Shown here: positions 1 through 7,279 of the stretch, piece after piece
Numbering within the stretch: position 1 is the first letter of the stretch
Layout of the letters: every line of letters starts with the position of its first letter
From: CAYSUS01 sp964434165
GTDB taxonomy: Bacteria; Planctomycetota; Planctomycetia; Pirellulales; Thermoguttaceae
Reading direction: 5' to 3'
DNA length: 64,000 bases
Assembly (NCBI GenBank): GCA_964434165.1
Contig: CAYSUS010000003.1
Span: forward strand, 1 to 64,000
Position numbers and translations under genes: made by a program
Notes under the pieces: generated by a model
Seen by the model: the letters and a program-made list of their open reading frames with translations, nothing else
Database searches by the model: none
Told to the model about the DNA's origin: nothing

Positions 1-51
1 ATGAAACCCCACAACCCTCCATAGGTTCCGCTAACTCTGAATCAGAACACT

Positions 52-717
52 AGCGTCCTGAAGCACAATCAGTGGGAGAAGGCCGTGCAGGGCTATCTGG
101 CCTCGATCACCTATTGCGACGCGCAGATCGGCCGCATTCTCGATGCGCTGGACAAGAGCCCGCACGCGGAGAACACGATCATCGTGCTCTGGACCGACCA
201 CGGCTGGCACCTGGGCGAGAAGCGCCACTGGCGCAAGTTTGCCCTCTGGGAGGAGGCCACGCGCGTGCCGATGATCTTCGTGGTGCCGGGCTTGACCAAG
301 GCCAACGTGCGCTGCGAGCGGACCGTGAGCCTTCTGGACATCTACCCCACGCTGGCCGACCTCTGCGGGTTGCCCGTCGGCGAGCACCTGGAGGGCAAGA
401 GCCTCAAGCCGCTCCTGGCCGACCCGACGGCCGAGTGGGGCCGGCCCGTGGTCACCACGCACGGCTACAAGAACCACGCCGTGCGGTCCGAGCGGTGGCG
501 TTACATCCGCTACCGCGACGGCACCGAGGAGCTCTACGACCACGAGAAGGACCCGATGGAGTGGACCAACCTGGCTGGGGACGAGCAGTACGCCGAGGTC
601 AAGAAGGAGCTGGCCGCGTGGCTCCCCAAGGTCGATGCCGACGAGGGCCCGCGCCAAGGCGCGAAGAAGGCCAAGCGCGACGGCAAGGCCACGCGGAAGA
701 AAGGGCGGACGCAGTAG
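52..717 (+). CDS. Sulfatase, 5'-truncated (C-terminal part only)
   Basis: This is the C-terminal part of a type I sulfatase, the enzymes that hydrolyse sulfate esters, mostly of polysaccharides. Visible are the metal-site segment TDHGWHLGEKRHW, then WEEATRVPM, the LLDIYPTLADLCGLP helix and the terminal ELYDHEKDPMEWTNLA strand typical of iduronate-2-sulfatase-like members. The tail is Lys/Arg-rich. The N-terminal half with the formylglycine motif (CxPSR) is absent. Reading this frame upstream meets a TAG at 22-24, and family-like sequence (LKHNQWEKAVQGYL) starts only near base 52. Bases 1-50 are clearly less GC-rich. A GTG at 85 is the only near start and would not give a functional enzyme. 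It is either a gene remnant or cut by a contig or assembly junction. No start is assigned. Confidence 0.75.
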   Translation, partial: SVLKHNQWEKAVQGYLASITYCDAQIGRILDALDKSPHAENTIIVLWTDHGWHLGEKRHWRKFALWEEATRVPMIFVVPGLTKANVRCERTVSLLDIYPTLADLCGLPVGEHLEGKSLKPLLADPTAEWGRPVVTTHGYKNHAVRSERWRYIRYRDGTEELYDHEKDPMEWTNLAGDEQYAEVKKELAAWLPKVDADEGPRQGAKKAKRDGKATRKKGRTQ

Positions 718-760
718 ACGTTGCCTGGCCGAAGAGTCAGGGCATCAACGTCAATCGCAT

Positions 761-814
761 TGGCCGAAGGCCGATTCCATCGTAGCCCGGGGCAACGCCC
801 CGGGACTTCGGCCA
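761..814. repeat. Nested inverted repeat between convergent genes
   Basis: The outer arms TGGCCGAAG (761-769) and CTTCGGCCA (806-814) enclose inner arms CCCGGGGC (786-793) and GCCCCGGG (797-804) around AAC. It lies between the convergent sulfatase and DUF2207 genes, so it could act as a bidirectional terminator, although no T-run follows. Its form also fits a dispersed palindromic (REP-like) element. Confidence 0.7.
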
Positions 815-826
815 GCCCGGCGGCGC

Positions 827-2809
827 TCACCGTCCCCCGCCCGCACAGGCACAGGCGCACGCGCAGCCCGCGCAGGCGCAGGCACACCCGCCTCCCCCTC
901 CCCCGCCGGAGGAGCTGGCCTCGGACAGGGCCTGGAAGAACTCGCCGGTCAGCCGATCGGCCCCGCCCAGGTCGAGGAAGCCGCCGGTGGGCTTGGCCAC
1001 GCTGAGCGAACCGGGCGAGAGCGTGGAGGCGAAGCTGCCGAACGTGTTCTCCGTCCACCCGGCGAACGAGCCGGCCACGTCGCCCAGCGACGTCTGCCCC
1101 GGGATGCTCGGCTCGGGCGCGGCCGACGTGCCGCCGCCCCCCCAGGAGCCGCCGGTCGTAACGACCGTCCGCCGCGACCAGGGCGGACGGTAAGTCCATC
1201 CGCCGGAGAACACCGTCGGCCAGTTGTCGTCCACGAGAATCCACTCGAACGTGCGATCCACGGTCGCCTCGCGCTGGCGCACGTCGCCGATCGCGGCGGC
1301 CTGCCGGGTAGCGCGGCGCACGATCGACCGGTAGTAGTCCTGCGTGTCGGAGACGTCGAACCCCTTCATCCGTGCCACCACCCGCTCGACGAGCTTGCGC
1401 ATGGGCACGCGGAAGTCGATCTTGTCGACCGGCTTGCCCTCGTTGTTCGAGAGCAGGTAGATGAACGGGTACTCGTAGCGGTGGACGATGACGCCCTTCT
1501 CTCGCGCGGCCTTGCGGAGCAGGCGGTCGCGCTGTTTCACGTCGCCGGCCTCGTCGCCCTTGAGCTGGAAGGCCTCGTCGACGCTCACGCACAAGGGGTC
1601 GGCGGTGAGCTGGTGGAGGATGCCCTTCTTGAGCATGCCGAAGACCACCAGCCCCAGCACGCGGCCCAGCGGCAGCTCCAGGAGGCACGCCGCCTCCGGC
1701 GCGGTCAGGCCGCGCTTGATCCCGCCCCCTTCCACCTGGGCGATCGGCGGCATGTACCGGGCGGCGCGCCGACGCAGGGCCCACTCGTTCACTCCGATCA
1801 ACACGCCCACGATGGGCAGCAGGGCCAGATGCCACCCCGGGCTGATCACGCACACCCACACGGCCACGGCGGAGACGACCACGTACACCACCACTCCGGT
1901 GCCGCCCGTGAAGCGGAAGAAGAGCACGCCGAGCAGGACCAGCAGCACGATCGCCGCAATCACCCGGGCCTGGGTCGATTCCTCGAACCACTTCAGCAGC
2001 AGGCCCAGGGCCGTCATCTTGACCACGCGGTCCATGTCCCGCTTGGGGAACGAGACGGCCACCAGGTGCTTCTCGGTGAATCGCGTGGCGGGCCACTCCC
2101 AGGCCACGACGGTTCGATCCTTGAACACGGCCTTATTGGTGAAGTTCTCTCCTTGGTGCAGGGCCTCCTCGGGCTTGACGCTCTCGGGAAGATGGATGGC
2201 GATCTTCAGATGCGTGCTTCCGCGCACGAACTTGGGGTCGAACCAGGTGGGCGTGATCCGCAGCGAGGCGTAGTCCTCGCGCGTGGTGTCCTGGAAGACC
2301 AGGTCGGGCATGGTGAACTCGACGTGCACCGTCCCCTTCTTGCCCGGCCGAATCGCGCCCGCCCCCAGATGGACCTCGAAGCCCGGGCTGACGACCTCCG
2401 ACCTGAGCACCCGTGCGGCCGGCTGGCCGTCGCAGGTCGCCTCGACGTTCGACAGGTCGTAGGCCGGCGTAGGCGTGCCGATGTCCACAATGTCGATCGT
2501 CCTGCCGACCGGGCTGTTGTTGAAGGTGATGTCGTAGATGATCCGCAGCGAGGCGTCCGGGTTGACGACCACGTTCATCTCGACGTCGGGCACGCCGAAG
2601 GAGTAGTTCTGCGCGATCGCCGGGGTCGCGAGAAGGAGCCAGCACGCCGCCAGACAGGACAGGCTTGTCACGCGATGGGGCAGGGAGGGCGCCACGGGTT
2701 GCTTGTCACCCCGTGTCCCCAGCGCGCGAACCAGAAGCGCCGGCTGACAAGCAGCCCGTGGCACCGGGAGCCAGCAGGCGGAAAGCCGCGACGATATGGT
2801 GCGATTCAT
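827..2809 (-). CDS. DUF2207-type membrane protein with Cys-Ala repeat C-terminal tail
   Basis: 660 aa. The order is a signal peptide (hydrophobic about residues 50-64, ending TPAIAQ), a beta-rich DUF2207-like ectodomain to about 280, three membrane segments at about 281-345, then a cytoplasmic region. It ends in a Gly run and the tail CACACAGCACACACA-GGGR with seven Cys (642, 644, 646, 649, 651, 653, 655). Signal peptide plus three membrane spans, with RRR after the last, put the tail in the cytoplasm. The ATG at 2809 overlaps the upstream stop (ATGA) and has GGAGG just upstream. Residues about 17-40 are encoded by an inserted palindromic repeat that splits the signal peptide from the start. 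DUF2207 and TPM proteins usually end in Gly-rich tails; the Cys-Ala version is unusual. Its overlap with two radical SAM-type genes suggests the tail is their substrate (inference). Confidence 0.85.
   Translation of the reverse strand: MNRTISSRLSACWLPVPRAACQPALLVRALGTRGDKQPVAPSLPHRVTSLSCLAACWLLLATPAIAQNYSFGVPDVEMNVVVNPDASLRIIYDITFNNSPVGRTIDIVDIGTPTPAYDLSNVEATCDGQPAARVLRSEVVSPGFEVHLGAGAIRPGKKGTVHVEFTMPDLVFQDTTREDYASLRITPTWFDPKFVRGSTHLKIAIHLPESVKPEEALHQGENFTNKAVFKDRTVVAWEWPATRFTEKHLVAVSFPKRDMDRVVKMTALGLLLKWFEESTQARVIAAIVLLVLLGVLFFRFTGGTGVVVYVVVSAVAVWVCVISPGWHLALLPIVGVLIGVNEWALRRRAARYMPPIAQVEGGGIKRGLTAPEAACLLELPLGRVLGLVVFGMLKKGILHQLTADPLCVSVDEAFQLKGDEAGDVKQRDRLLRKAAREKGVIVHRYEYPFIYLLSNNEGKPVDKIDFRVPMRKLVERVVARMKGFDVSDTQDYYRSIVRRATRQAAAIGDVRQREATVDRTFEWILVDDNWPTVFSGGWTYRPPWSRRTVVTTGGSWGGGGTSAAPEPSIPGQTSLGDVAGSFAGWTENTFGSFASTLSPGSLSVAKPTGGFLDLGGADRLTGEFFQALSEASSSGGGGGGGCACACAGCACACACAGGGR
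2691..2762. repeat. Palindromic element inserted in the DUF2207 coding region
   Basis: An 18-bp inverted repeat with one mismatch, GCCACGGGTTGCTTGTCA (2691-2708) and TGACAAGCAGCCCGTGGC (2745-2762), flanks a 36-base centre. The 72 bp are a multiple of three and stay open in the DUF2207 frame, adding residues about 17-40 between the start codon and the real signal peptide. This looks like an in-frame REP/MITE-type insertion. Confidence 0.8.
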
Positions 2810-4113
2810 CGTTCCTCCATGCATCCGTCGGCCCAGCCCTCGGGAAGTCGCGGGCAATCGGCCGCACAGATCGCCAGCCCCGGGCAGGTCTCGCAGTGGG
2901 TGCTCGTGGCCACGCGCTTGCGGTAGCGTCGCATCGGCTCGCGCCGGGCGATCCGCTCCCAGGGGTCGGTGAGGAGATTGCCGGACGCGTGACACGGCCC
3001 GCGGGGCGGAATCACCGTGCCATCCGGCTCGACGCGGACCGCCGTGTCGCCGCTTGCGCGGGGCCCGCCGAGCACCAGCGCCCCGAGCGACTGCCCCAGG
3101 TGGAACCGGACCGGCGGGTACCAGTAGAGGTTGACCTCGACCTCGGCGGCCACCTCCTCGACGACCGCCGCCGCCTGCAGGACCTCATCGGGTTGCAGGG
3201 CCCCGCCGGACGACTTGCCCTCGGTCACGGCGACCGCGAACACCCCGGCGTTGCGGACCTCCCGTCCGGGCAGCGATTCGATCGTCTCTTCGATGTCCGT
3301 CAGGGTCCTCTCGACCAGGGCGATCTCGACCATCGGGCAGACCTCCTCGGCGTGGACCGATTCGATGGCCTTCAGGGCCGCCGCGTGATCGCCCTTGCCG
3401 CACAGCGCGTCGTGATGCTCCGGATCGGCGGCCAGGTAGGGCACGGTCACGTAATCCACGCCGGCCTGGGCCAGGTCGCGAATCAGGTTGTCTCCGGCGA
3501 GGAGCGTACCCCGCGCCCGCACGCCGGCGATCAGCCCCAAGTCCTCGGCCTTCTCCACGGCTCGGACCAGCCAGGCCGGCTGGGTATTCGCGCCGGCGAT
3601 CAGCGTGACGTGCGGAATCGCCTGCTCCCAGAGCCGCTCCAGAACTGGCTCGATCCGCGCCGGCTCGGCGGCGGGCAGGTCGGCGGAAAGGGGCCGGTCG
3701 AGCGTCTTGACGTCGGATGCGAAGCTCGGGTCGGCCAGGTTGAAGACCGGAAAGCGATCGTCGGGCGTCTCCAGACTCTGCAGGAGGCGGCCGACCCGGG
3801 CCACGTCGTCCGCGACCTGTGTCGGAGGCGCCCCCTGGAACACCCCGCCGACCCGCGCGGCAATGGCGGCGTCGGACTCCTTCTCCAGCAGCCCCTTGGC
3901 GATGATTACGCCCGAGGGGTGAAGGCGCGCGGCCGCCGCGGCCCCGGCCACCAGCAGGCCCGACCCGTCGCCGTCCACGCGGAGATGGAACCGCACCGGC
4001 GCGCCGGACTCCTCGCGCACGTAATGGTAAAGCCCGGGCCGGATGCCGGCCTTCCGCATCGCCGCCGCCCCGGGCCTGGGACTCACGCCGAACAGCAGTT
4101 CCAGCACGTCCAT
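2806..4113 (-). CDS. Degenerate radical SAM paralog (PqqD-like + SPASM-like, no FeS/SAM motif)
   Basis: 435 aa. It parallels the upstream radical SAM protein along its whole length. Residues about 38-110 match its PqqD-like region (HLRVDGDGSGLL against HLRVEDDGSGLL). The barrel aligns over IPHVTLIAGANTQPAW against VPHVVFTGGEPTLFGG. The C-terminus has the same CxxCx5CxxxC pattern (C407, C410, C416, C420). The radical SAM CxxxCxxC is missing and the GGEP SAM motif is replaced by AGANT, so it should not make radicals. It may be a non-catalytic partner or substrate-binding subunit. ATG 4113 has AGGA nine bases upstream; an in-frame GTG at 4131 is the alternative. It follows the intact enzyme by 79 bases containing hairpins, and its stop overlaps the next start (ATGA). 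Confidence 0.8.
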   Translation of the reverse strand: MDVLELLFGVSPRPGAAAMRKAGIRPGLYHYVREESGAPVRFHLRVDGDGSGLLVAGAAAAARLHPSGVIIAKGLLEKESDAAIAARVGGVFQGAPPTQVADDVARVGRLLQSLETPDDRFPVFNLADPSFASDVKTLDRPLSADLPAAEPARIEPVLERLWEQAIPHVTLIAGANTQPAWLVRAVEKAEDLGLIAGVRARGTLLAGDNLIRDLAQAGVDYVTVPYLAADPEHHDALCGKGDHAAALKAIESVHAEEVCPMVEIALVERTLTDIEETIESLPGREVRNAGVFAVAVTEGKSSGGALQPDEVLQAAAVVEEVAAEVEVNLYWYPPVRFHLGQSLGALVLGGPRASGDTAVRVEPDGTVIPPRGPCHASGNLLTDPWERIARREPMRRYRKRVATSTHCETCPGLAICAADCPRLPEGWADGCMEER

Positions 4114-4137
4114 TGTGGATGATCCTCGCACGTTTCA

Positions 4138-4221
4138 GACTTCCGAAGTCCTGAAGACTTCGGAATTCTCGGTCCATCCCGCAACGCCGCGATCATTCTG
4201 CCGAAGTCTCGAAGACTTCGG
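4138..4221. repeat. Tandem GACTTCGG hairpins between the two radical SAM genes
   Basis: Two perfect hairpins: TCCGAAGTC-ctgaa-GACTTCGGA (4142-4164) and CCGAAGTC-tcgaa-GACTTCGG (4201-4221). A third palindrome, GACTTCCGAAGTC (4138-4150), is an alternative fold of the first. The second hairpin lies just after the stop-proximal end of the intact radical SAM gene on its coding side and encodes its last residues (TSEVFETS). They could be REP-like repeats or an mRNA processing/stability element setting the ratio of the two proteins. Confidence 0.75.
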
Positions 4222-5701
4222 AGGTCTTCCTCCGTCTCTCCAAGGGGCAGCCGCCGGCGCACTCCGCCAGGTCGGGGCAGTCGCGGCACTCCGCCGGCAG
4301 CCCGGACGCTTCGGGATCAACCGTCCGGTTGCGGAACCGAAGGAACAAGGGGCTGTTCCAGATGATCGGCCACGGATCGCGCAAGACGTTGCCGACCGGC
4401 TCGTAAAACGACTGGCAGGGCAGCACGTCGCCGTTGGGCTCGATGCACATCGTGTACTGCCCCGCGTTGCACCGCTTGATGCCCACCTCCAGCTCCACGG
4501 GCGAGAGCCGGCAGTACCGGGTGGGCGTGTACCACAGGAAACGCATGCCGCACTCCGCCGCACGGTCGCGCAAGGCCACCAGCACGGGCCCGAGTTCCTC
4601 CTCCCGAAGCGCGTCGGCGTGGCCGCGCCCGCACCCGGCTTGGATCATCCCGTTGGCCGCGAAGGTCCGCACGCCGAGATCGTCGAGCCAGTCAACGAGG
4701 CGCTCCGCCCCGGCCACGTTGCGCCGCGTGAGCGTGGTGTTGGTGATCGTGTGCAGGCCCGCGGCCAGGCTGCGGCGAATGCCCGCGACCGTGTCGTCAA
4801 ACGAGTCCGCGCCGGTCATCGCGTTGTGGACCTCCGCGTCGGGCGACTCGACCGTGATCTGCACGTGGTCCAGGCCGGACTCGGCGAGCGATCGGGCAAA
4901 GCCCGGCTCGGCCAGGCGGCGGCCGCTGGTGTTCATCCCCGCGACCAGCCCCAGCCGGCTCGCGTGCCGGATCAGACCTTGCAGCCCGCCAAACAGCGTG
5001 GGCTCCCCGCCGGTGAAGACCACGTGCGGAACGCCAATCGCGGCCAGCCTGTCCAGCACGCGACGCCACGCGGCCACGTCAAGCGACCTCATGCTCCGCC
5101 GCTCCGCGGGATTGTAGCAGTGCGGGCAGGCGTTGTTGCAGGCATAGGTCAGGGCCAGGTCTGCCTTGTAGGGCGCGCCGAGCGGCGCGGAGAACAGGGC
5201 CGTGCGCGAGAGGTCCCCCAGGCCGCAGGTCGGGCAGCCTGACGTGGACCCGCGCAGGTGCTCGATCATGTCATAGATGGCTGCGGTGACGCCGGCAATC
5301 TCGCGAGCCTCGACGCGCGGGAATCGAAGACGGAGCTGGGCCGCGGCCCGCTCGCGCGGGACGCCCTCCAGGGCGTAATAGGCGAGCAGCGTCGCCGTGG
5401 GATTCAGATGGATCGCGTCGGTCACGTCGATCAGCAAGAGGCCCGAGCCGTCGTCCTCAACGCGCAAGTGAATCCGCCGCGAGCCGCCCGGCGCTTGGAC
5501 GGGGTACGCGTGCAGCCCGACCTTCGGGGCTGGATGAGGTCGCAGCGCCGCGGCGAATCCTGACAGGTCGCTGCGCACGGCCTGCCACAGGCGACCGAGA
5601 AGGGGACTGGCACCATCCGCGCGAAGCACCCTTGGGGCCGGTCCGCGGCAAAGGGTGTCTGTCCGCTTGCGTGAGTCGTCCAGTTGTCCGTCCCCGCTCA
5701 C
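4193..5701 (-). CDS. Radical SAM/SPASM protein with PqqD-like N-terminal region
   Basis: 502 aa. The N-terminal part (about 75-165) resembles the PqqD/RRE peptide-binding fold (HLRVEDDGSG, then IHLNPTATLLAYYALEG). The radical SAM barrel carries C188NNAC192PHC195 for the [4Fe-4S] cluster and TGGEPTLFGG for SAM. The SPASM region has C411, C419, C429 and the closing C472xxC475x5C481xxxC485 for auxiliary clusters. This layout is that of PqqE/anaerobic-sulfatase-maturase-type enzymes, which modify peptides or proteins. The GTG at 5701 overlaps the stop of the upstream small gene by four bases (GTGA), with GAGGAG about nine bases upstream; longer in-frame starts read antisense-like sequence. Its likely substrate is the Cys-Ala tail encoded two genes downstream (inference). 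Another RiPP precursor outside the unit is possible, but none was seen nearby. Confidence 0.88.
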   Translation of the reverse strand: MSGDGQLDDSRKRTDTLCRGPAPRVLRADGASPLLGRLWQAVRSDLSGFAAALRPHPAPKVGLHAYPVQAPGGSRRIHLRVEDDGSGLLLIDVTDAIHLNPTATLLAYYALEGVPRERAAAQLRLRFPRVEAREIAGVTAAIYDMIEHLRGSTSGCPTCGLGDLSRTALFSAPLGAPYKADLALTYACNNACPHCYNPAERRSMRSLDVAAWRRVLDRLAAIGVPHVVFTGGEPTLFGGLQGLIRHASRLGLVAGMNTSGRRLAEPGFARSLAESGLDHVQITVESPDAEVHNAMTGADSFDDTVAGIRRSLAAGLHTITNTTLTRRNVAGAERLVDWLDDLGVRTFAANGMIQAGCGRGHADALREEELGPVLVALRDRAAECGMRFLWYTPTRYCRLSPVELEVGIKRCNAGQYTMCIEPNGDVLPCQSFYEPVGNVLRDPWPIIWNSPLFLRFRNRTVDPEASGLPAECRDCPDLAECAGGCPLERRRKTSEVFETSAE

Positions 5702-6033
5702 CACTGCGGCTCCTCCTCGAGCTGGTAGGCGGCGCCGCAGAACTCGCACTCGACGAACACGGCCCCGGCCCGGACCTTGATCGACTTCTGGCCCAGTCCG
5801 CCCCCGCACTGCCGGCAGGTGAGGTTCTGGAGGTTGACGTCGCCCGACAGGTCGATCTTCTGCACCACGGTGGTGTGGCTGGGCTGCATGCGAGCCAGCC
5901 ACACCAGGGCTGCGGCCGCGCCAAAGAGGACCACGCCGACCACGATCCGCGCGATCACCCCCTGCGAGCCGAGGATGAACACCAGCCCAACGAGCCCCAA
6001 CACGACGGCCAGCGAATAGACGGCGATCTTCAC
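5698..6033 (-). CDS. Small membrane protein with C-terminal zinc ribbon
   Basis: 111 aa. Two N-terminal hydrophobic segments (about 4-22 and 28-46) are followed by a linker and a four-Cys ribbon, C73RQC76 ... C96EFC99. The spacing fits a structural zinc site, with the ribbon probably on the cytoplasmic side. The GTG at 6033 has GAGGAGGT eight bases upstream; an upstream in-frame GTG (6066) lacks such a site. It is the first gene of the overlapping radical SAM/DUF2207 unit. Function unknown; it may recruit or scaffold the modification enzymes at the membrane. Not assigned to a named family. Confidence 0.78.
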   Translation of the reverse strand: MKIAVYSLAVVLGLVGLVFILGSQGVIARIVVGVVLFGAAAALVWLARMQPSHTTVVQKIDLSGDVNLQNLTCRQCGGGLGQKSIKVRAGAVFVECEFCGAAYQLEEEPQW

Positions 6034-6149
6034 GCGGAGCGACCTCCTCGCCGTTGATGGCGACACGGTGCGAACGTACGGGAGGCGAAAGAAGCACGGA
6101 TGACACGGATCGATGGTGTCGGGGGAATCACTACACTACTCCCATCCGC

Positions 6150-6186
6150 CTTTTTGGTGCCCTTCGTGTCCTCCGTGGTTCAACCC
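6150..6186. repeat. Possible dispersed repeat remnant upstream of the radical SAM unit
   Basis: The stretch around CCTTCGTGTCCTCCGTGGTT, together with ACGGATGACACGGAT slightly upstream (6096-6110), resembles short phrases I associate with dispersed repeats in planctomycete and related genomes. This rests on recollection and look; only one copy is visible here. The rest of the 179-bp gap has no gene or clear promoter. Confidence 0.25.
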
Positions 6187-6212
6187 ACTTCGTTACCGCG
6201 GTGGCCTCACGT

Positions 6213-7202
6213 CTAATCCGCCGCCTCCCACTTCATCCTCGCGATGTGGATTCCCTTGAGCGACGGCATCAGCGAGGCGATGTACCACTGGCCCTCGTGC
6301 CGGAGGACCTCCGGGGCGGCGACCGGAAGGCGCGCGACCAGCTTGCGGTCGTGGCCCACGCCGAAGTCCATGGGGTCCTTCGAGCGGTAGATGTTCGTCC
6401 GGGCGTTTGGGCCGTAGCGCTGCGTGCGGAAGAGGTAGCAATAGCCGGACGGCTCGTGCCGCACCACGTGCGGGCATTCGGCCGAGTAGAACTTCGTGCC
6501 CGACGAGCCGCCCGCCCCCACGATCTTCGAATCGCTCCAGGTGCGCAGGTCCTTCGATGTGCGGCAGAACACCGCGCCTTGGCCGTTGGGGTGGGCCGTG
6601 TAGTAGCAGTGGTACACGTCGCCGATCAAGAGGACCATGGGGTCGCGGGCGTTGGCGTCGCGGTTTTCCGCCCGGTCGTCCTCGCCGAACAGTTGCGGGC
6701 GGCCCTTCTCGTCGAGGATTCGCGTGAAGGTCTTGCCGTCGCGGCTTCTGGCGGAGCAGATGTGGTGCCAGTCGCCGTAGAACATGAGGTACTGCTCACC
6801 CCGGCGGATAACGTGCGGGGCCTGCAACCCGCCGGGCGTTTCACCCAGCTTGGGGTCGGCCTGCATCACGATGCCCAACGGTTTCCAGTCTTTGTCGGTG
6901 AGACTGGCGCCCTCCCAGCCGTGGAAGAGCCGGGTCTTGCCGCCGCACCGCGTGTGGCGGATGCAGGACCAGAGCTGCCAGGTGCCGTCGGCCGCCTGCC
7001 AGACGCCGAAATCGACCGGCTGCTGCTTCGGGTCGGTGAGCCTGCCGAGGTCCGGATCGCCGGCCACCTGCCACCAGGGGCCGTCGATGGCGGGAACCAG
7101 GACTGCGGCGGACGGCGCCTCGGCCCGCGCCTCAGGCGCGGCTGGCGGGCAAAGGCCGGCGAGGATGAGAAGAGCCGGCGCGAGTCGCGCGGTGCAAGTC
7201 AT
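6213..7202 (-). CDS. Exported five-bladed beta-propeller (GH43/GH117-like) protein
   Basis: 329 aa. A signal peptide (ALLILAGLCPPAAPEARA) is followed by repeated propeller phrases typical of clan GH-F-like folds: WQLWSCIRHT, QAPHVIRRGEQYLMFYGDW, ARDPMVLLIGDVYHCYYTA, ECPHVVRHEPSGYCYLF, APEVLRHEGQWYIAS. The RDP and ECPHVV segments are where acid residues sit in GH43/GH117-type glycosidases. Probably periplasmic or secreted and acting on a glycan; the substrate is not predictable. The ATG at 7202 has GAGAGG eight bases upstream and gives a proper signal peptide; the frame is open further upstream without support. It sits 77 bases after the DUF1559 gene on the same strand and may be co-transcribed. 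Confidence 0.75.
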   Translation of the reverse strand: MTCTARLAPALLILAGLCPPAAPEARAEAPSAAVLVPAIDGPWWQVAGDPDLGRLTDPKQQPVDFGVWQAADGTWQLWSCIRHTRCGGKTRLFHGWEGASLTDKDWKPLGIVMQADPKLGETPGGLQAPHVIRRGEQYLMFYGDWHHICSARSRDGKTFTRILDEKGRPQLFGEDDRAENRDANARDPMVLLIGDVYHCYYTAHPNGQGAVFCRTSKDLRTWSDSKIVGAGGSSGTKFYSAECPHVVRHEPSGYCYLFRTQRYGPNARTNIYRSKDPMDFGVGHDRKLVARLPVAAPEVLRHEGQWYIASLMPSLKGIHIARMKWEAAD

Positions 7203-7279
7203 CGTGGAGACCTCTCGACCGGGGCTGGGGGACAGGCGCCGCGCCATTATCCCCGGCCCGGACGGATCTCGCAAGCGGC

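Noticed and set aside
635..2926. A 763-residue plus-strand open frame across the DUF2207 gene
   Set aside because: It is the antisense of a gene with clear domains and ribosome site, and its composition is typical of shadow frames.
4193..6106. Longer form of the radical SAM protein starting at 6106
   Set aside because: The extra 135 residues read through the small zinc-ribbon gene in another frame and look random; the overlapping GTG at 5701 fits the operon.
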